Positions 26,063-34,433 of a stretch of DNA of 64,000 nucleotides are shown piece by piece; within the stretch, counting starts at the first letter, position 1, and each line of letters opens with the position of its first letter. The DNA comes from Kangiella koreensis DSM 16069 (GTDB lineage Bacteria; Pseudomonadota; Gammaproteobacteria; Enterobacterales; Kangiellaceae), in assembly GCF_000024085.1 (NCBI RefSeq), contig NC_013166.1, forward strand, positions 1,054,001 to 1,118,000, given 5' to 3'. The position numbers and the translations under genes were made by a program. Below the pieces are notes generated by a model. It was not told the DNA's origin, ran no database searches, and worked only from the letters and a program-made list of their open reading frames with translations.

Positions 26063-27673
26063 ATGAACATACAAAATAGCAAATGGTCAAATCGACTCAA
26101 GCTTGTTGGCTTTGCTTCTCTTTCCTTTATTTTAATCAGTTGTAGTTCCGACTCTGATTCTGACCCTTCCCCGCCAACGGACGAGCAACTGTCCTGGACC
26201 CAAGGGGTATTCGAAGATGAAGATGCCTTTAAAGATTTTTGTGAAGTTCCTCGAACGGACACTGATATTGATGGCGATCCATGGCCTGATAAGCCTGGCT
26301 CAACTTTGCATGAAAACCACTGGCTTCGTTCATGGAGTAATAACACCTATCTGTGGTATGACGAAATTCAGGATCAAAATCCTGCAAACTTTAATGATCC
26401 GCTTGATTATTTTGCTGTACTGAAAACTGATGCTTTAACATCATCGGGCAACCCAAAAGATCGATTCCATTATACTTATGACACTGATGTTTATGAGCAG
26501 CTGGTGTCTTCTGGTGCTTCCGCCGGTTATGGAGCTGAATGGGTTTTGTTACAATCCGCACCTCCACGTGATGTTCGGGTCGCATTCACTGAGCCTAATT
26601 CTCCTGCGACAACCGCTAATTTAACGCGAGGCGTTAAGATTTTGGAGGTTGATGGCGTTGATATGATCAATGGGAATGATGTTGATACTTTAAATGCTGG
26701 CTTGTTCCCAGACAGTGCCGGTGAAAGTCACGAGTTTTTGATAGAAGAAATTGGAGGCGCTACGCGTACTGTAATAATGACTTCGGCCATTGTTACAACC
26801 GATCCGGTACAAAATGAAAAAATTATTGCGACAGCTAGTGGTGACGTGGGTTATTTAACCTTTAATACATTCGGTATTGTGGATGCAGAGGCTGAATTAA
26901 TTGATGCTTTTACCAATTTCGAAAACCAAGGCATTAACGATCTGGTTATCGATCTTCGTTACAATGGCGGTGGCTTCCTCGCAATCTCCAGCCAGTTGGC
27001 TTATATGGTGGCCGGTAGTAGCGCAACTAGCGGTAGAACCTATAGTCAAACCGTCTTCAATGATAAGCATCCGACTATCAACCCAGTTACTGGGCAAACT
27101 CTTGCACCCACACCTTTTTACAATACTTCACTTGGATTTTCAGTGAGCGAAGGACAAGCCTTACCGCAACTGAATCTTTCGCGCATTTTTGTGCTATCCG
27201 ATGGTGGCACTTGCTCAGCCAGTGAGGCATTTATCAATGGTCTTCGCGGTATTGATGTGGAGGTGATTTTAATCGGTGATGATACCTGTGGTAAGCCTTA
27301 TGGTTTCTACGCGACAGATAACTGCGGTATTACTTACTTCACCATTCAGTTCCGTGGTGAGAATGATAAGGCGTTTGGTGACTATGCTGATGGCTTCGTG
27401 ATTGCTGGCAGCGATAATGGGCAAGACGTAGTTCGTGGCTGTGTAGTTGCAGATGATTTTAATAATTCTTTAGGCGATGAACAAGAAGCCAGATTAGCGG
27501 CAGCTTTAGATTTCCGTGATACTGGTGCTTGTCCGGCTTCAACTGCAAAGTCATTACATCAGGCGCCTTACAAGCCGTCCGATGTGTATGATGAAAACTC
27601 GCTTTATAATTCGCAGATCTGGCGTGATCATATGTTCCTGAAACAGAACCTGATCCTGACAGAGCCTAAATAA
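26063..27673 (+). CDS. S41-family (C-terminal processing/tail-specific) peptidase lipoprotein
   Basis: 536 residues from the ATG at 26063 (an upstream GTG is less likely). The lipoprotein signal ends ILISCSSDSDSDP. A PDZ-like segment covers about 165-235 (VAFTEPNSPATTANLTRGVKILEVDGVDM). The peptidase domain has DLVIDLRYNGGGFL, then the catalytic Ser in GGTCSASEAFINGLRG (about 385-400) and a Lys in CGKPYGF about 28 residues on, the Ser/Lys dyad of S41. The acidic linker after the lipid Cys suggests outer-membrane anchoring. The gene for a small lipoprotein begins 3 bases after its stop, so they form an operon. Confidence 0.85.
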   Translation: MNIQNSKWSNRLKLVGFASLSFILISCSSDSDSDPSPPTDEQLSWTQGVFEDEDAFKDFCEVPRTDTDIDGDPWPDKPGSTLHENHWLRSWSNNTYLWYDEIQDQNPANFNDPLDYFAVLKTDALTSSGNPKDRFHYTYDTDVYEQLVSSGASAGYGAEWVLLQSAPPRDVRVAFTEPNSPATTANLTRGVKILEVDGVDMINGNDVDTLNAGLFPDSAGESHEFLIEEIGGATRTVIMTSAIVTTDPVQNEKIIATASGDVGYLTFNTFGIVDAEAELIDAFTNFENQGINDLVIDLRYNGGGFLAISSQLAYMVAGSSATSGRTYSQTVFNDKHPTINPVTGQTLAPTPFYNTSLGFSVSEGQALPQLNLSRIFVLSDGGTCSASEAFINGLRGIDVEVILIGDDTCGKPYGFYATDNCGITYFTIQFRGENDKAFGDYADGFVIAGSDNGQDVVRGCVVADDFNNSLGDEQEARLAAALDFRDTGACPASTAKSLHQAPYKPSDVYDENSLYNSQIWRDHMFLKQNLILTEPK

Positions 27674-27675
27674 CG

Positions 27676-28059
27676 ATGAGTTTTAAGACTTTATTAGCAA
27701 TGGTTTCAACGGTCTTGTTGGCTTCGGCCTGCAAGACTATTGAGCCTGATCAAGCCAAACCAGCGGTCATAACCAATCCTTCAGCCGAAACCACTGCGGA
27801 ATTAACCAAAGTGGTTTCCACTATTTATAACGGTCGGCCGGTAACCTTGGCGCAAGATGTGCTAACTGATACCAATATTCTGTCTATCCAAATTGCAGAG
27901 CATAAAAAAGATGGTCTGCCGGTTAGAGGCCGTATTGAGGAAATGCCGCGTCAGTTTCAGCTGCTAAAGCATGAAGACGATTGCTATCTGTATGATTCGC
28001 AAAATGATACCCTGTATCCACTGAGTACGGTTCAATGCGAGACGATCGAGTTACCTTAA
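27676..28059 (+). CDS. Small lipoprotein paired with the S41 peptidase
   Basis: 127 residues. The signal ends LLASACKT with the lipid Cys near 19. The mature part has few landmarks (VSTIYNGRPVTLAQDVLTDTN, LQLLKHEDDCYLYDS), including a cysteine pair that may form a disulfide. Translational coupling to the upstream protease gene (gap of two bases) suggests a substrate, inhibitor or partner, but this is inference from position only. Confidence 0.7.
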   Translation: MSFKTLLAMVSTVLLASACKTIEPDQAKPAVITNPSAETTAELTKVVSTIYNGRPVTLAQDVLTDTNILSIQIAEHKKDGLPVRGRIEEMPRQFQLLKHEDDCYLYDSQNDTLYPLSTVQCETIELP

Positions 28060-28164
28060 TTTATCCCTGTAAGCCTTGAAAATCTACTAACAGATCCCCA
28101 CTTATTAGCCACGTTTCAACCCTTTCTTAATGAACTCATTACTGAAAAATAGCGGAGATTTGTT

Positions 28165-30069
28165 ATGTCGGTAGCGGCTGAAAAACAAACACACTCATTT
28201 CAAACTGAAGTAAAACAACTATTGCACCTGATGGTGCATTCTTTGTATTCCAACAAAGAAATCTTCTTGCGTGAGCTGATTTCGAACGCAGCTGATGCCG
28301 CGGACAAGTTGCGTTTTAAAGCGCTGGATGATGATAGCTTGCTTGCAGATGATCCAGAGCTGCGCATTCGTATCACCACGGATAAAGATACCAAGACCCT
28401 GACCATTACTGATAATGGTATCGGCATGACAGAAGAAGAGGTGATTGCTCATCTTGGTACTATCGCCAAATCTGGCACCGCCGACTTCCTAAGCCAGCTC
28501 ACTGGAGATAAGAAAAAAGACTCTAAACTGATTGGCCAGTTTGGTGTGGGTTTCTACTCAGCCTTTATCGTTGCCGATAAAGTAACCGTTACCACCCGCG
28601 GGGCAGGGCTGGCAGCAGACCAGGCAGTGATCTGGGAGTCAGCTGGCGATGGTCAATTCACCATCGAGCCAACCACAAAAGACGCTCGCGGCACGGATAT
28701 TACTTTGCACCTTAAAGAAGGCGAGGAAGAGTTCCTCGAGGATTATCGTCTGCGTACCATTATTGGTAAATACTCTGACCATATTTCTTTGCCTGTAGAA
28801 ATGCATAAAGTCTCTCAGGAAGATGATAAAGAGCAGCCTGAAAAGCCTGAGTTTGAAGTGGTCAACAAGGCCACTGCCTTATGGACTCGCCCCAAGTCTG
28901 AAATCACAGACGAAGAATATCAGGAGTTTTATAAGCACGTTGCCCATGACTTCCAGGACGCACTAAGCTGGAGCCATAATCAGGTCGAAGGCAAACAGGA
29001 ATACACCAGCTTGTTGTACATTCCTGCCAAAGCCCCATTCGATATGTGGAACCGTGATCGCGTGCGCGGAGTAAAACTGTATGTGCAGCGCGTATTTATC
29101 ATGGATGACGCTGAACAATTCCTGCCAATTTATTTGCGTTTCGTACGTGGCCTAATCGACTCTAACGATTTGCCCCTCAACGTATCACGCGAAATTCTAC
29201 AGGACAGCTCAGTCACTCAGTCATTGCGCTCAGCGACCGTTAGCCGTGTCTTAAAAATGCTTGAGCAGTTGGCCAAGAAAGACAGCGAAAAGTATCAACA
29301 ATTCTGGGACGAATTTGGGCAGGTGCTCAAAGAAGGCCCGGGCGAAGACTTTGCCAACAAAGAGAAAATTGCCAAACTATTCCGCTTTAGCTCAACCCAT
29401 ACCGATTCTAAAGAACAAACCGTCTCTTTGGATGACTACATCGAGCGCATGAAGCCAGAGCAAGACAAGATCTACTACATTGCAACCGACAGCTTCCTCG
29501 CCGCCAAGAACAGCCCGCACCTTGAAATCTTCCGTAAGAAAGGCATTGAAGTGCTATTGATGCATGACCGTATCGACGAATGGACAGTGTCACACTTACA
29601 GGAATACCAAGGTAAGCAATTTGTGTCAGTCACTCAAGGCTCGCTTGATTTAGGCAATTTAGAAGATGCTGACGATAAAAAAGCACAGGAAGAAGCTTCC
29701 AAGGAACATGAAGAGTTAGTTAAACGAGTAAAAGACGTGCTCGGCGATAAAGTCGGCGATGTTCGCATTACCTTGCGCCTCACCCACACACCAACCTGCA
29801 TCGTAGCAGGCGAAGGCGACATGCCATTGCAAATCGTCAAGATGATGCAAGCCGCCGGGCAACCCGTGCCAGACGTTAAGCCAGTGTTCGAACTCAACCC
29901 CGAACACGCCTTGATTCAGTTGGTTGAAAAAGAACAGGATCAAGACCAGTTCAACGAATGGGTAGAAGTACTCTTCGACCAGGCACAGCTCGCCGAAGCA
30001 GGGCAACTGGAAGATCCCGCTAGCTTCGCAACGAAACTTAATAAGCTATTATTGAAGTTAGCCAATTAA
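28165..30069 (+). CDS. htpG: Chaperone HtpG (bacterial Hsp90)
   Basis: 634 residues with complete Hsp90 landmarks. The ATP-binding N domain has [24 protein letters not shown] and [11 protein letters not shown]. The middle domain has [16 protein letters not shown] and [11 protein letters not shown]. The C-terminal dimer domain ends with [10 protein letters not shown]. It is an ATP-dependent chaperone in the cytoplasm. A typical ribosome site and a strong terminator frame it as a single-gene unit. No sigma-32 promoter could be read with certainty. Confidence 0.96.
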   Translation: MSVAAEKQTHSFQTEVKQLLHLMVHSLYSNKEIFLRELISNAADAADKLRFKALDDDSLLADDPELRIRITTDKDTKTLTITDNGIGMTEEEVIAHLGTIAKSGTADFLSQLTGDKKKDSKLIGQFGVGFYSAFIVADKVTVTTRGAGLAADQAVIWESAGDGQFTIEPTTKDARGTDITLHLKEGEEEFLEDYRLRTIIGKYSDHISLPVEMHKVSQEDDKEQPEKPEFEVVNKATALWTRPKSEITDEEYQEFYKHVAHDFQDALSWSHNQVEGKQEYTSLLYIPAKAPFDMWNRDRVRGVKLYVQRVFIMDDAEQFLPIYLRFVRGLIDSNDLPLNVSREILQDSSVTQSLRSATVSRVLKMLEQLAKKDSEKYQQFWDEFGQVLKEGPGEDFANKEKIAKLFRFSSTHTDSKEQTVSLDDYIERMKPEQDKIYYIATDSFLAAKNSPHLEIFRKKGIEVLLMHDRIDEWTVSHLQEYQGKQFVSVTQGSLDLGNLEDADDKKAQEEASKEHEELVKRVKDVLGDKVGDVRITLRLTHTPTCIVAGEGDMPLQIVKMMQAAGQPVPDVKPVFELNPEHALIQLVEKEQDQDQFNEWVEVLFDQAQLAEAGQLEDPASFATKLNKLLLKLAN

Positions 30070-30090
30070 TTTAATCAGCTCAGTAAGATC

Positions 30091-30118
30091 AAAGCCCGCA
30101 TATTGCGGGCTTTTTTTT
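30091..30118 (+). terminator. Terminator of htpG
   Basis: AAAGCCCGCA, TATT turn, TGCGGGC and T8. It lies 21 bases after the htpG stop and closes the conserved chromosomal segment before the cassette island. Confidence 0.92.
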
Positions 30119-30389
30119 GCAAATAAGAAAGTCATATGCAAGATATCATTATTGGCGAATATGTACTTTGTAATGCAAATTGTGTGGTATCTGCACCGCT
30201 ATTGTTATTTGTCATAGCCTCTAACTTAATGATTTATACAGAGATACAGATAATGGTTGCGAGGATTAAGGGATCCGCTAATTCCCTAAATAACCATAAA
30301 ATCGACACTTGTAATAAAAGCTTTTAGAAATTAGGATGTTACGAACGAATTCGTATAATAAAATGTTATGTTTATAAAAGGAGAATGAT

Positions 30390-30764
30390 ATGGCAATTAA
30401 AATAATAGATTGCCACATTGAGAACTGTGGAACAGGTATAAGCACAGATGGTAGTGTCCAAATTGATATTTCAGGCACAAAAATTATCGGTTGCAAAAAG
30501 GCAATTGAACATAGAGATCCACCGGGTGCATTACAGTCGCTTGGTTTGCCGGAAAATACGCCACCTAATCTATTGGTAGAAGCGCTTGAAGTTTTACTAA
30601 AAACACAAGAACAGGGCCCTGAAAAATCAGCAGAGGCAGTATCTAAAACACGTTTATTTGAATGGCTGGGCGGTATTTCAAATGCAACGAGTATATTGGC
30701 TAATCTCGTGGCGCTACAGCAAAGTGGCTTTGTGCAAAAATTACTTAGCATGCTGCCAAAATAG
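30390..30764 (+). CDS. Cassette gene 1: small protein of unknown function
   Basis: 124 residues with an excellent AAAGGAG ribosome site. The N-terminal 45 residues (IIDCHIENCGTGISTDGSVQIDISGTKIIGCKKAIE) look like three or four rungs of a right-handed beta-helix. After a Pro-rich linker the C-terminus is helical and moderately hydrophobic (GGISNATSILANLVALQQSGFVQKLL), possibly membrane-associated. Its stop lies four bases before the first attC-like site, the usual tight cassette arrangement. No recognised function. Confidence 0.7.
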   Translation: MAIKIIDCHIENCGTGISTDGSVQIDISGTKIIGCKKAIEHRDPPGALQSLGLPENTPPNLLVEALEVLLKTQEQGPEKSAEAVSKTRLFEWLGGISNATSILANLVALQQSGFVQKLLSMLPK

Positions 30765-30768
30765 TAAA

Positions 30769-30831
30769 ACATAACAAGCGTTTCAACCAGGACGCGCCTT
30801 GTCGGCGCGCCTGTTAAACTAAACGTTAAAG
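30769..30831 (+). repeat. attC-like recombination site 1
   Basis: Ends are ACATAAC (30769-30775) and GTTAAAG (30825-30831). Inside, CGTTT (30779-30783) pairs with AAACG (30821-30825). CAGG (30788-30791) pairs with CCTG (30110+700, i.e. 30810-30813), and CGCGCC (30793-30798) pairs with GGCGCG (30804-30809). The A at 30792 is left unpaired on one side, matching the extrahelical base expected in a folded attC. The loop is TTGTC. Confidence 0.65.
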
Positions 30832-30845
30832 TGCAAAGGGATAGC

Positions 30846-31145
30846 ATGCGTAAGATAATTGGCTTTTGTGGATTTGTTGGGTTTATCGTTATTTTTCTGG
30901 TGATGCATTTTTACCCTAAAATTTCACGTTCGATGTTAGGCTGGGTCGCATTATTCATGCTAGGTATTCCTGCTTGGCTCTTTCTTGAGTGGCTGGGAGA
31001 GATTACACTTAGTTCGACTTTTTTTCAGAATCGTTCAAGGTCAGTTCGTATTATGTTAGGTGTTCCAACAGTCATATTGCTCGGCGGAGTCGCACTTATA
31101 GTAATTTCGTTTGTGCGACACTTTATCAATTATGCGGGCGGATAA
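30846..31145 (+). CDS. Cassette gene 2: small integral membrane protein
   Basis: 99 residues from the ATG at 30846, preceded by AAGGGA; a GTG five codons upstream overlaps the ribosome site. Three hydrophobic helices are visible (about 5-22, 32-53 and 75-93), separated by short basic or polar loops, for example NRSRSVR. It has no recognisable motif. Its stop is followed within seven bases by the second attC-like site. Confidence 0.65.
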   Translation: MRKIIGFCGFVGFIVIFLVMHFYPKISRSMLGWVALFMLGIPAWLFLEWLGEITLSSTFFQNRSRSVRIMLGVPTVILLGGVALIVISFVRHFINYAGG

Positions 31146-31151
31146 TATGCA

Positions 31152-31208
31152 CCTTAACCATTCATTGGAATCGACGTGAAAAACGCGCGTCTCAATTTTG
31201 CGTTAGTT
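31152..31208 (+). repeat. attC-like recombination site 2
   Basis: Ends CCTTAAC (31152-31158) and GTTAGTT (31202-31208). Inner pairing: ATTG (31164-31167) with CAAT (31193-31196), and GACGTG (31173-31178) with CGCGTC (31186-31191) including one G-T pair. Unpaired bases lie on the left arm between the two stems. The match to attC is weaker than for site 1 but has the same plan and position. Confidence 0.5.
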
Positions 31209-31234
31209 GCCAATAATCATAACATCGAGAACAA

Positions 31235-32032
31235 ATGAAACTTATAATATTTTTGATCTTCGTTTTGCTCACATCATCACAATACAGTTTTGCTGTGATC
31301 AAGCGACACGATATTCCAGCAAAAAATTATGAGGTTGCCAAGCCTCCAGAATATTTAGTGGATATGCCGCATGAAGGTCATGGTGTTCTAATTGCACCAC
31401 GATGGATTGTTACCGTTGCACACACTATTTTTTATGATTACACAGGCAAGACCATCAAAGTCGGAAATAAAGATTACGAAATAGCCAAAGTAGTAATTCA
31501 TTCTGGTTACACAAAACCAGATGAGTCTTTATTTAAAGGTGATTCTAAACCTTTGATGGATTTTTTCAAAAAAAGAGATGATATAGCTCTTATTAAATTG
31601 TCATCAAACGTTGATGATATAACACCAATAAAACTATACGAAGATACTAATGAGCAAGGAAAGACAATTACTGTTTATGGTAGAGGTGCTACTGGTAATG
31701 GACTTGTCGGTGAATTAGCGGAAACCAAAAAACTTAGATCTATGAATTCATTTCAAAATATCATAGAGGAATCAGAGGGTAACTGGTTATCGTATAAATT
31801 TGATAGCCCTCCGAACGCACTCGATTTGGAAGGAATGCATGGTTCAGGTGATAGTGGTGGTTCGTCTGTTATTATCAAGAAAAATAGAATATATTTAGTT
31901 GGCTTATCAAGTTGGCAGTCTTGGGATGGGGAGCTTTCTTTGTTTAAAGGTGGCTTGTATGAAAACAATGCCTATCAAGTCAGAATATCAAGTTACTATA
32001 AATGGATTCATAGTGTTATTAAGAGCAACTAA
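31235..32032 (+). CDS. Cassette gene 3: secreted trypsin-like serine protease
   Basis: 265 residues with a signal peptide (about 1-20, LIFLIFVLLTSSQYSFA). The chymotrypsin-fold catalytic triad is visible: His in WIVTVAHT (about 64-71), Asp in RDDIALIKL (about 115-123) and Ser in GSGDSGGSS (about 207-215). The mature part starts soon after the signal, so no long propeptide is present. It should cleave proteins outside the inner membrane. The stop codon TAA (32030-32032) overlaps the AAC start of the third attC-like site. Confidence 0.85.
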   Translation: MKLIIFLIFVLLTSSQYSFAVIKRHDIPAKNYEVAKPPEYLVDMPHEGHGVLIAPRWIVTVAHTIFYDYTGKTIKVGNKDYEIAKVVIHSGYTKPDESLFKGDSKPLMDFFKKRDDIALIKLSSNVDDITPIKLYEDTNEQGKTITVYGRGATGNGLVGELAETKKLRSMNSFQNIIEESEGNWLSYKFDSPPNALDLEGMHGSGDSGGSSVIIKKNRIYLVGLSSWQSWDGELSLFKGGLYENNAYQVRISSYYKWIHSVIKSN

Positions 32033-32101
32033 CCAATCGTTGTTGCAGATCGCTAACACGCGCTTCGCTTGTGTCAGCTTCTGCAAAACTTGACGTTAAC
32101 G
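32027..32101 (+). repeat. attC-like recombination site 3
   Basis: Ends AACTAAC (32027-32033) and GTTAACG (32095-32101). TTGCAGA (32043-32049) pairs with TCTGCAA (32080-32086), GCT (32052-32054) with AGC (32076-32078), and ACAC (32056-32059) with GTGT (32071-32074). TC (32050-32051) faces only T (32079), leaving unpaired bases, and an A/C mismatch lies between the inner stems. This is the best-folded of the three sites. Confidence 0.65.
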
Positions 32102-32113
32102 CTAAAGGAATTT

Positions 32114-32397
32114 ATGGGAACTTGTCCGAACTGTAGGCTAAAAACAATCAAGACTTGGAAGCTAATGTTTTCAAATACTCGTTGTAGAAATTGCGACGCT
32201 TTAATCGGTACTCATTGGCTAATAGGATTGATTTTTTACTGCGTTGGTTCTTTACTTGCTTTATGGCAACTTTTTTTCTCATGAATTTATGGGGTTTTTA
32301 TTCAATCATACCTGTTATTGGTTTGTGGTGTGGCTTTGAGCTACTTCGTGAATTTGTTGTGCCACTAGAAGTCAAGACGACAAAGCACATCGACTAA
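32114..32397 (+). pseudogene. Cassette gene 4: zinc-ribbon membrane protein, frameshifted
   Basis: From the ATG at 32114 the frame runs 56 codons (MGTCPNCRLKTIKTWKL, then CRNC, a zinc ribbon) and one hydrophobic helix, then stops at 32284. The +1-shifted frame carries on with LMNLWGFYSIIPVIGLWCGFELLREFVVPLE to a stop at 32397. Adding one T to the T7 run at 32271-32277 joins the two into a smooth 94-residue protein with two membrane helices. So the copy is a frameshift mutant, a phase-variable gene or a sequencing error. The start has AAAGGAATTT. Confidence 0.65.
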
Positions 32398-32500
32398 AGA
32401 AAAACGTTTCGACACGCACAAACATGATAATCAGATCTAAATATTTGCGTGTATTACTCCCAACCTATCAACAGTTTCGTATTACAAAAATGGAGTTTTG

Positions 32501-33280
32501 ATGTTCGACACCTTAAATAAGTCCTGGCTTTTAGTGGCAATCTCAATTCTGGCAATAGCTGGGATGTTTTTTGTCGGGCCTATTGCACAAGATAACCAAT
32601 ATCATCTGTTCGCTGATTCGCATCAGATTGTGGGTATTAGTAATTTCTGGAATGTGTTCTCCAACTTTTCTTTCGTATTGGTTGGTTTATTTGGGTTGTG
32701 GCGTTATCCGCGTCTGGCTGTCGCGGACAGTAAGGCCGGATATCTGTTTCTTTGTGTGGGTGTTTTACTGGTAGGTTTTGGCTCCGCTTATTATCATGCT
32801 GCGCCGTCGAATGCTTCATTGCTATGGGATCGTTTGCCAATGACAGTGGCGTTTATGGCTTTATTTGCGCTCTTGTTGAGTGAGCGAGTCATAAGCAGCT
32901 GTAGGAATCTTGTTCTTTGGGTGTTGGTGATCTTTGGAGTACTAGCTGCTTTATATTGGTCCTGGACAGAGTCACTGGGGCAGGGTGATCTCAGGCCCTA
33001 TATGCTGGTTCAGTTCCTGCCTATTATCTTGATGCCGTTAATACTGTGGCTGTTTAAGGAAAGATATCTCAGTACCTCTTTATTGTTTTATGCTTTTATA
33101 TTGTATTTTTTGGCCAAGGCCTGCGAGTACTTCGATCATGAGATTTATGAAATGACTCAATTAGTAAGTGGCCATACATTAAAGCATCTGGTAGCTTCAC
33201 TTGCAGTGCTTTGCATTATTTGTGCCGTGCCTGCAAAGAGTGCGAACAAGTCAAAGAAACAAAGTTATGAGGATGCATAA
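32501..33280 (+). CDS. CREST-superfamily (alkaline ceramidase-like) membrane hydrolase
   Basis: 259 residues with seven predicted membrane helices. Metal ligands of the CREST family are visible: GSAYYHAAPSNASLLWDRLPM (about 90-111, with H, S and D) and SGHTLKHLVASL near residue 226 (two His). The family includes alkaline ceramidases and PAQR-type hydrolases with a zinc site inside the membrane. The natural lipid substrate is unknown. The start ATG has TGGAG upstream. The C-terminus is a Lys/Ser-rich cytoplasmic tail. Confidence 0.78.
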   Translation: MFDTLNKSWLLVAISILAIAGMFFVGPIAQDNQYHLFADSHQIVGISNFWNVFSNFSFVLVGLFGLWRYPRLAVADSKAGYLFLCVGVLLVGFGSAYYHAAPSNASLLWDRLPMTVAFMALFALLLSERVISSCRNLVLWVLVIFGVLAALYWSWTESLGQGDLRPYMLVQFLPIILMPLILWLFKERYLSTSLLFYAFILYFLAKACEYFDHEIYEMTQLVSGHTLKHLVASLAVLCIICAVPAKSANKSKKQSYEDA

Positions 33281-33417
33281 AATTTACTATAAGCAGCTTG
33301 AGCAATCATTGTGTAGATAGATTTGTCTGATAGACAGTGCGGACAGACAATTTGGTTCAGCTCTCTTAGCTGGCTATAATGCAGGCACTAAATCATATAT
33401 AAGGATAAATACAACTT

Positions 33418-33639
33418 ATGGGTGCTGGTTTTTACATGATGATTGCTTTGTCTATTGTTATTTATACAATAGCTCTCGCTGATAAGAAGCAGGGTTGGAT
33501 ATGGTTTGGGGTCAACTTGTGCGTATCGATGGTTTTAGGAAAGTTTTATGGGCTAACCGTAGCTTTAGCCTTCATTGGTTTTGTTATTACGTTTTTAATT
33601 ATGTTTGTAGTTAATATCTTTAAAGAAAATTCAAATTAG
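33418..33639 (+). CDS. Small two-helix membrane protein
   Basis: 73 residues. Helices cover about 4-20 (FYMMIALSIVIYTIAL) and 28-66, the latter a long hydrophobic stretch that probably holds two passes. A charged ADKKQGW turn separates them. AAGGA lies about 13 bases before ATG. No recognised family; retained because codon use and start look genuine. Confidence 0.5.
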   Translation: MGAGFYMMIALSIVIYTIALADKKQGWIWFGVNLCVSMVLGKFYGLTVALAFIGFVITFLIMFVVNIFKENSN

Positions 33640-33708
33640 AATTAAATGGAAATTAAATAGGGGCAGAGTATGGTCCCTATTATTTTATAAACTTTCAAGG
33701 AGAACTCA

Positions 33709-34269
33709 ATGATTAGATTATTTGCCCTGTTGACCGTCTTGCTATGTGCGCCGATCTTGAATGCCCAGGAAGAGCCAACTCCTTCGACTTTCCATCGGCT
33801 GCTGATTTTCAACGATAGCAATGAGATCTTGGTGGTGAAGATCAAGGATAGAGATCTCTGGGTCACCCCGGGTTGGTACCTGAATCAGGATTCAACAATC
33901 AGGGAAGGCCTGACAAATCTGGCGGATAGCTATGCTCTTAAAATTCACGAGTTACAACTTCGCGGTGTTTTCATCCTTAGAATGGGGCTCGATCAGAAAA
34001 CCTCTACTCGATTGATCCACTCCGCTGTAGCTTTCAATGAAGACTATAAACTTCCCGATGGTATCGACCAGGTGAAATGGCTGCCGGTAAATCAGGTGCT
34101 TGAGGTGATCAACCTTCCCCATATCCAATATCAGATAAAGCAGATAGTGGCGCACCCTGAAACAGTCTGGGGCGGAACGCAGAAAATGCACTGGGAAGAT
34201 GGAGTAAACAAGTTCGAGGTGCTAGAAGAGTTCTATCCGCTCTTTGTTGCCAGCAACGGTGGTGAGTAA
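33709..34269 (+). CDS. Exported Nudix-fold protein with degenerate Nudix box
   Basis: 186 residues. A signal peptide (about 1-19, LFALLTVLLCAPILNA) is unusual for the Nudix fold. The core runs RLLIFNDSNEILVVKIKDRDLWVTPGW, then the box region GWYLNQDSTIREGLTNLADSYALKI. The position of the first box Glu is Asp, and the REUxEE helix reads REGLTNLADS, so the metal-binding glutamates are mostly lost. It may bind rather than hydrolyse a nucleoside diphosphate-linked molecule in the periplasm. Its ribosome site AAGGAGA is strong. Confidence 0.65.
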   Translation: MIRLFALLTVLLCAPILNAQEEPTPSTFHRLLIFNDSNEILVVKIKDRDLWVTPGWYLNQDSTIREGLTNLADSYALKIHELQLRGVFILRMGLDQKTSTRLIHSAVAFNEDYKLPDGIDQVKWLPVNQVLEVINLPHIQYQIKQIVAHPETVWGGTQKMHWEDGVNKFEVLEEFYPLFVASNGGE

Positions 34270-34412
34270 AGACAAACTTCAGATGTGCACAAAATCATTT
34301 TGTTGCATTACGATTATGATCTGATAGATGAGGTGTTGCGCACTATATAAAAACATATTTCTAGTCAGCTAACTTCCTAATTGCTAGAATCTTGCTAACT
34401 TTATTTAGATTC

Positions 34413-34433
34413 ACCGCCTTGGGCGGTTTTTTT
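34413..34433 (+). terminator. Terminator-like hairpin ending exactly at a start codon
   Basis: ACCGCC, loop TTG, GGCGGT and seven T (34427-34433), followed immediately by ATG at 34434. It may end transcription from the 33709 gene, or act as an attenuator for the VanZ-like gene whose ribosome-binding region it occupies. Confidence 0.65.

Larger units (their letters stand above)
30330..32480. mobile_element. Candidate CALIN: gene cassettes separated by attC-like sites, no integrase
   Basis: Four short genes, all on the plus strand, each start about 15-35 bases after a GTT core-like motif (30364, 30825, 31202, 32095). Three of the junctions (30769-30831, 31152-31208, 32027-32101) are palindromes that begin with AAC, end with GTT and fold with interrupted double stems, as attC sites do. 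The preceding stop codon lies within a few bases of each site. No tyrosine recombinase is in the window. A degenerate hairpin after the last gene (ACACGCA/TGCGTGT around 32426-32473) may be a decayed fourth site. The left edge is unclear; a short palindrome ACGAATTCGT lies at about 30345-30354. Confidence 0.6.

Noticed and set aside
30136..30327. 63-codon frame after the htpG terminator
   Set aside because: No convincing ribosome site, low-complexity hydrophobic start and no link to a GTT core; possibly spurious, though it could be a decayed cassette.
30300..30370. attI site or integron promoter at the left edge of the cassette island
   Set aside because: A GTTATGT word and an ACGAATTCGT palindrome are present, but there is no integrase gene and no recognisable attI layout, so I do not call it.
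30278..30847. 189-codon frame on the minus strand across the first cassette
   Set aside because: It lies antisense to a well-started plus-strand gene and runs straight through an attC-like palindrome, with no ribosome site and no recognisable protein features.
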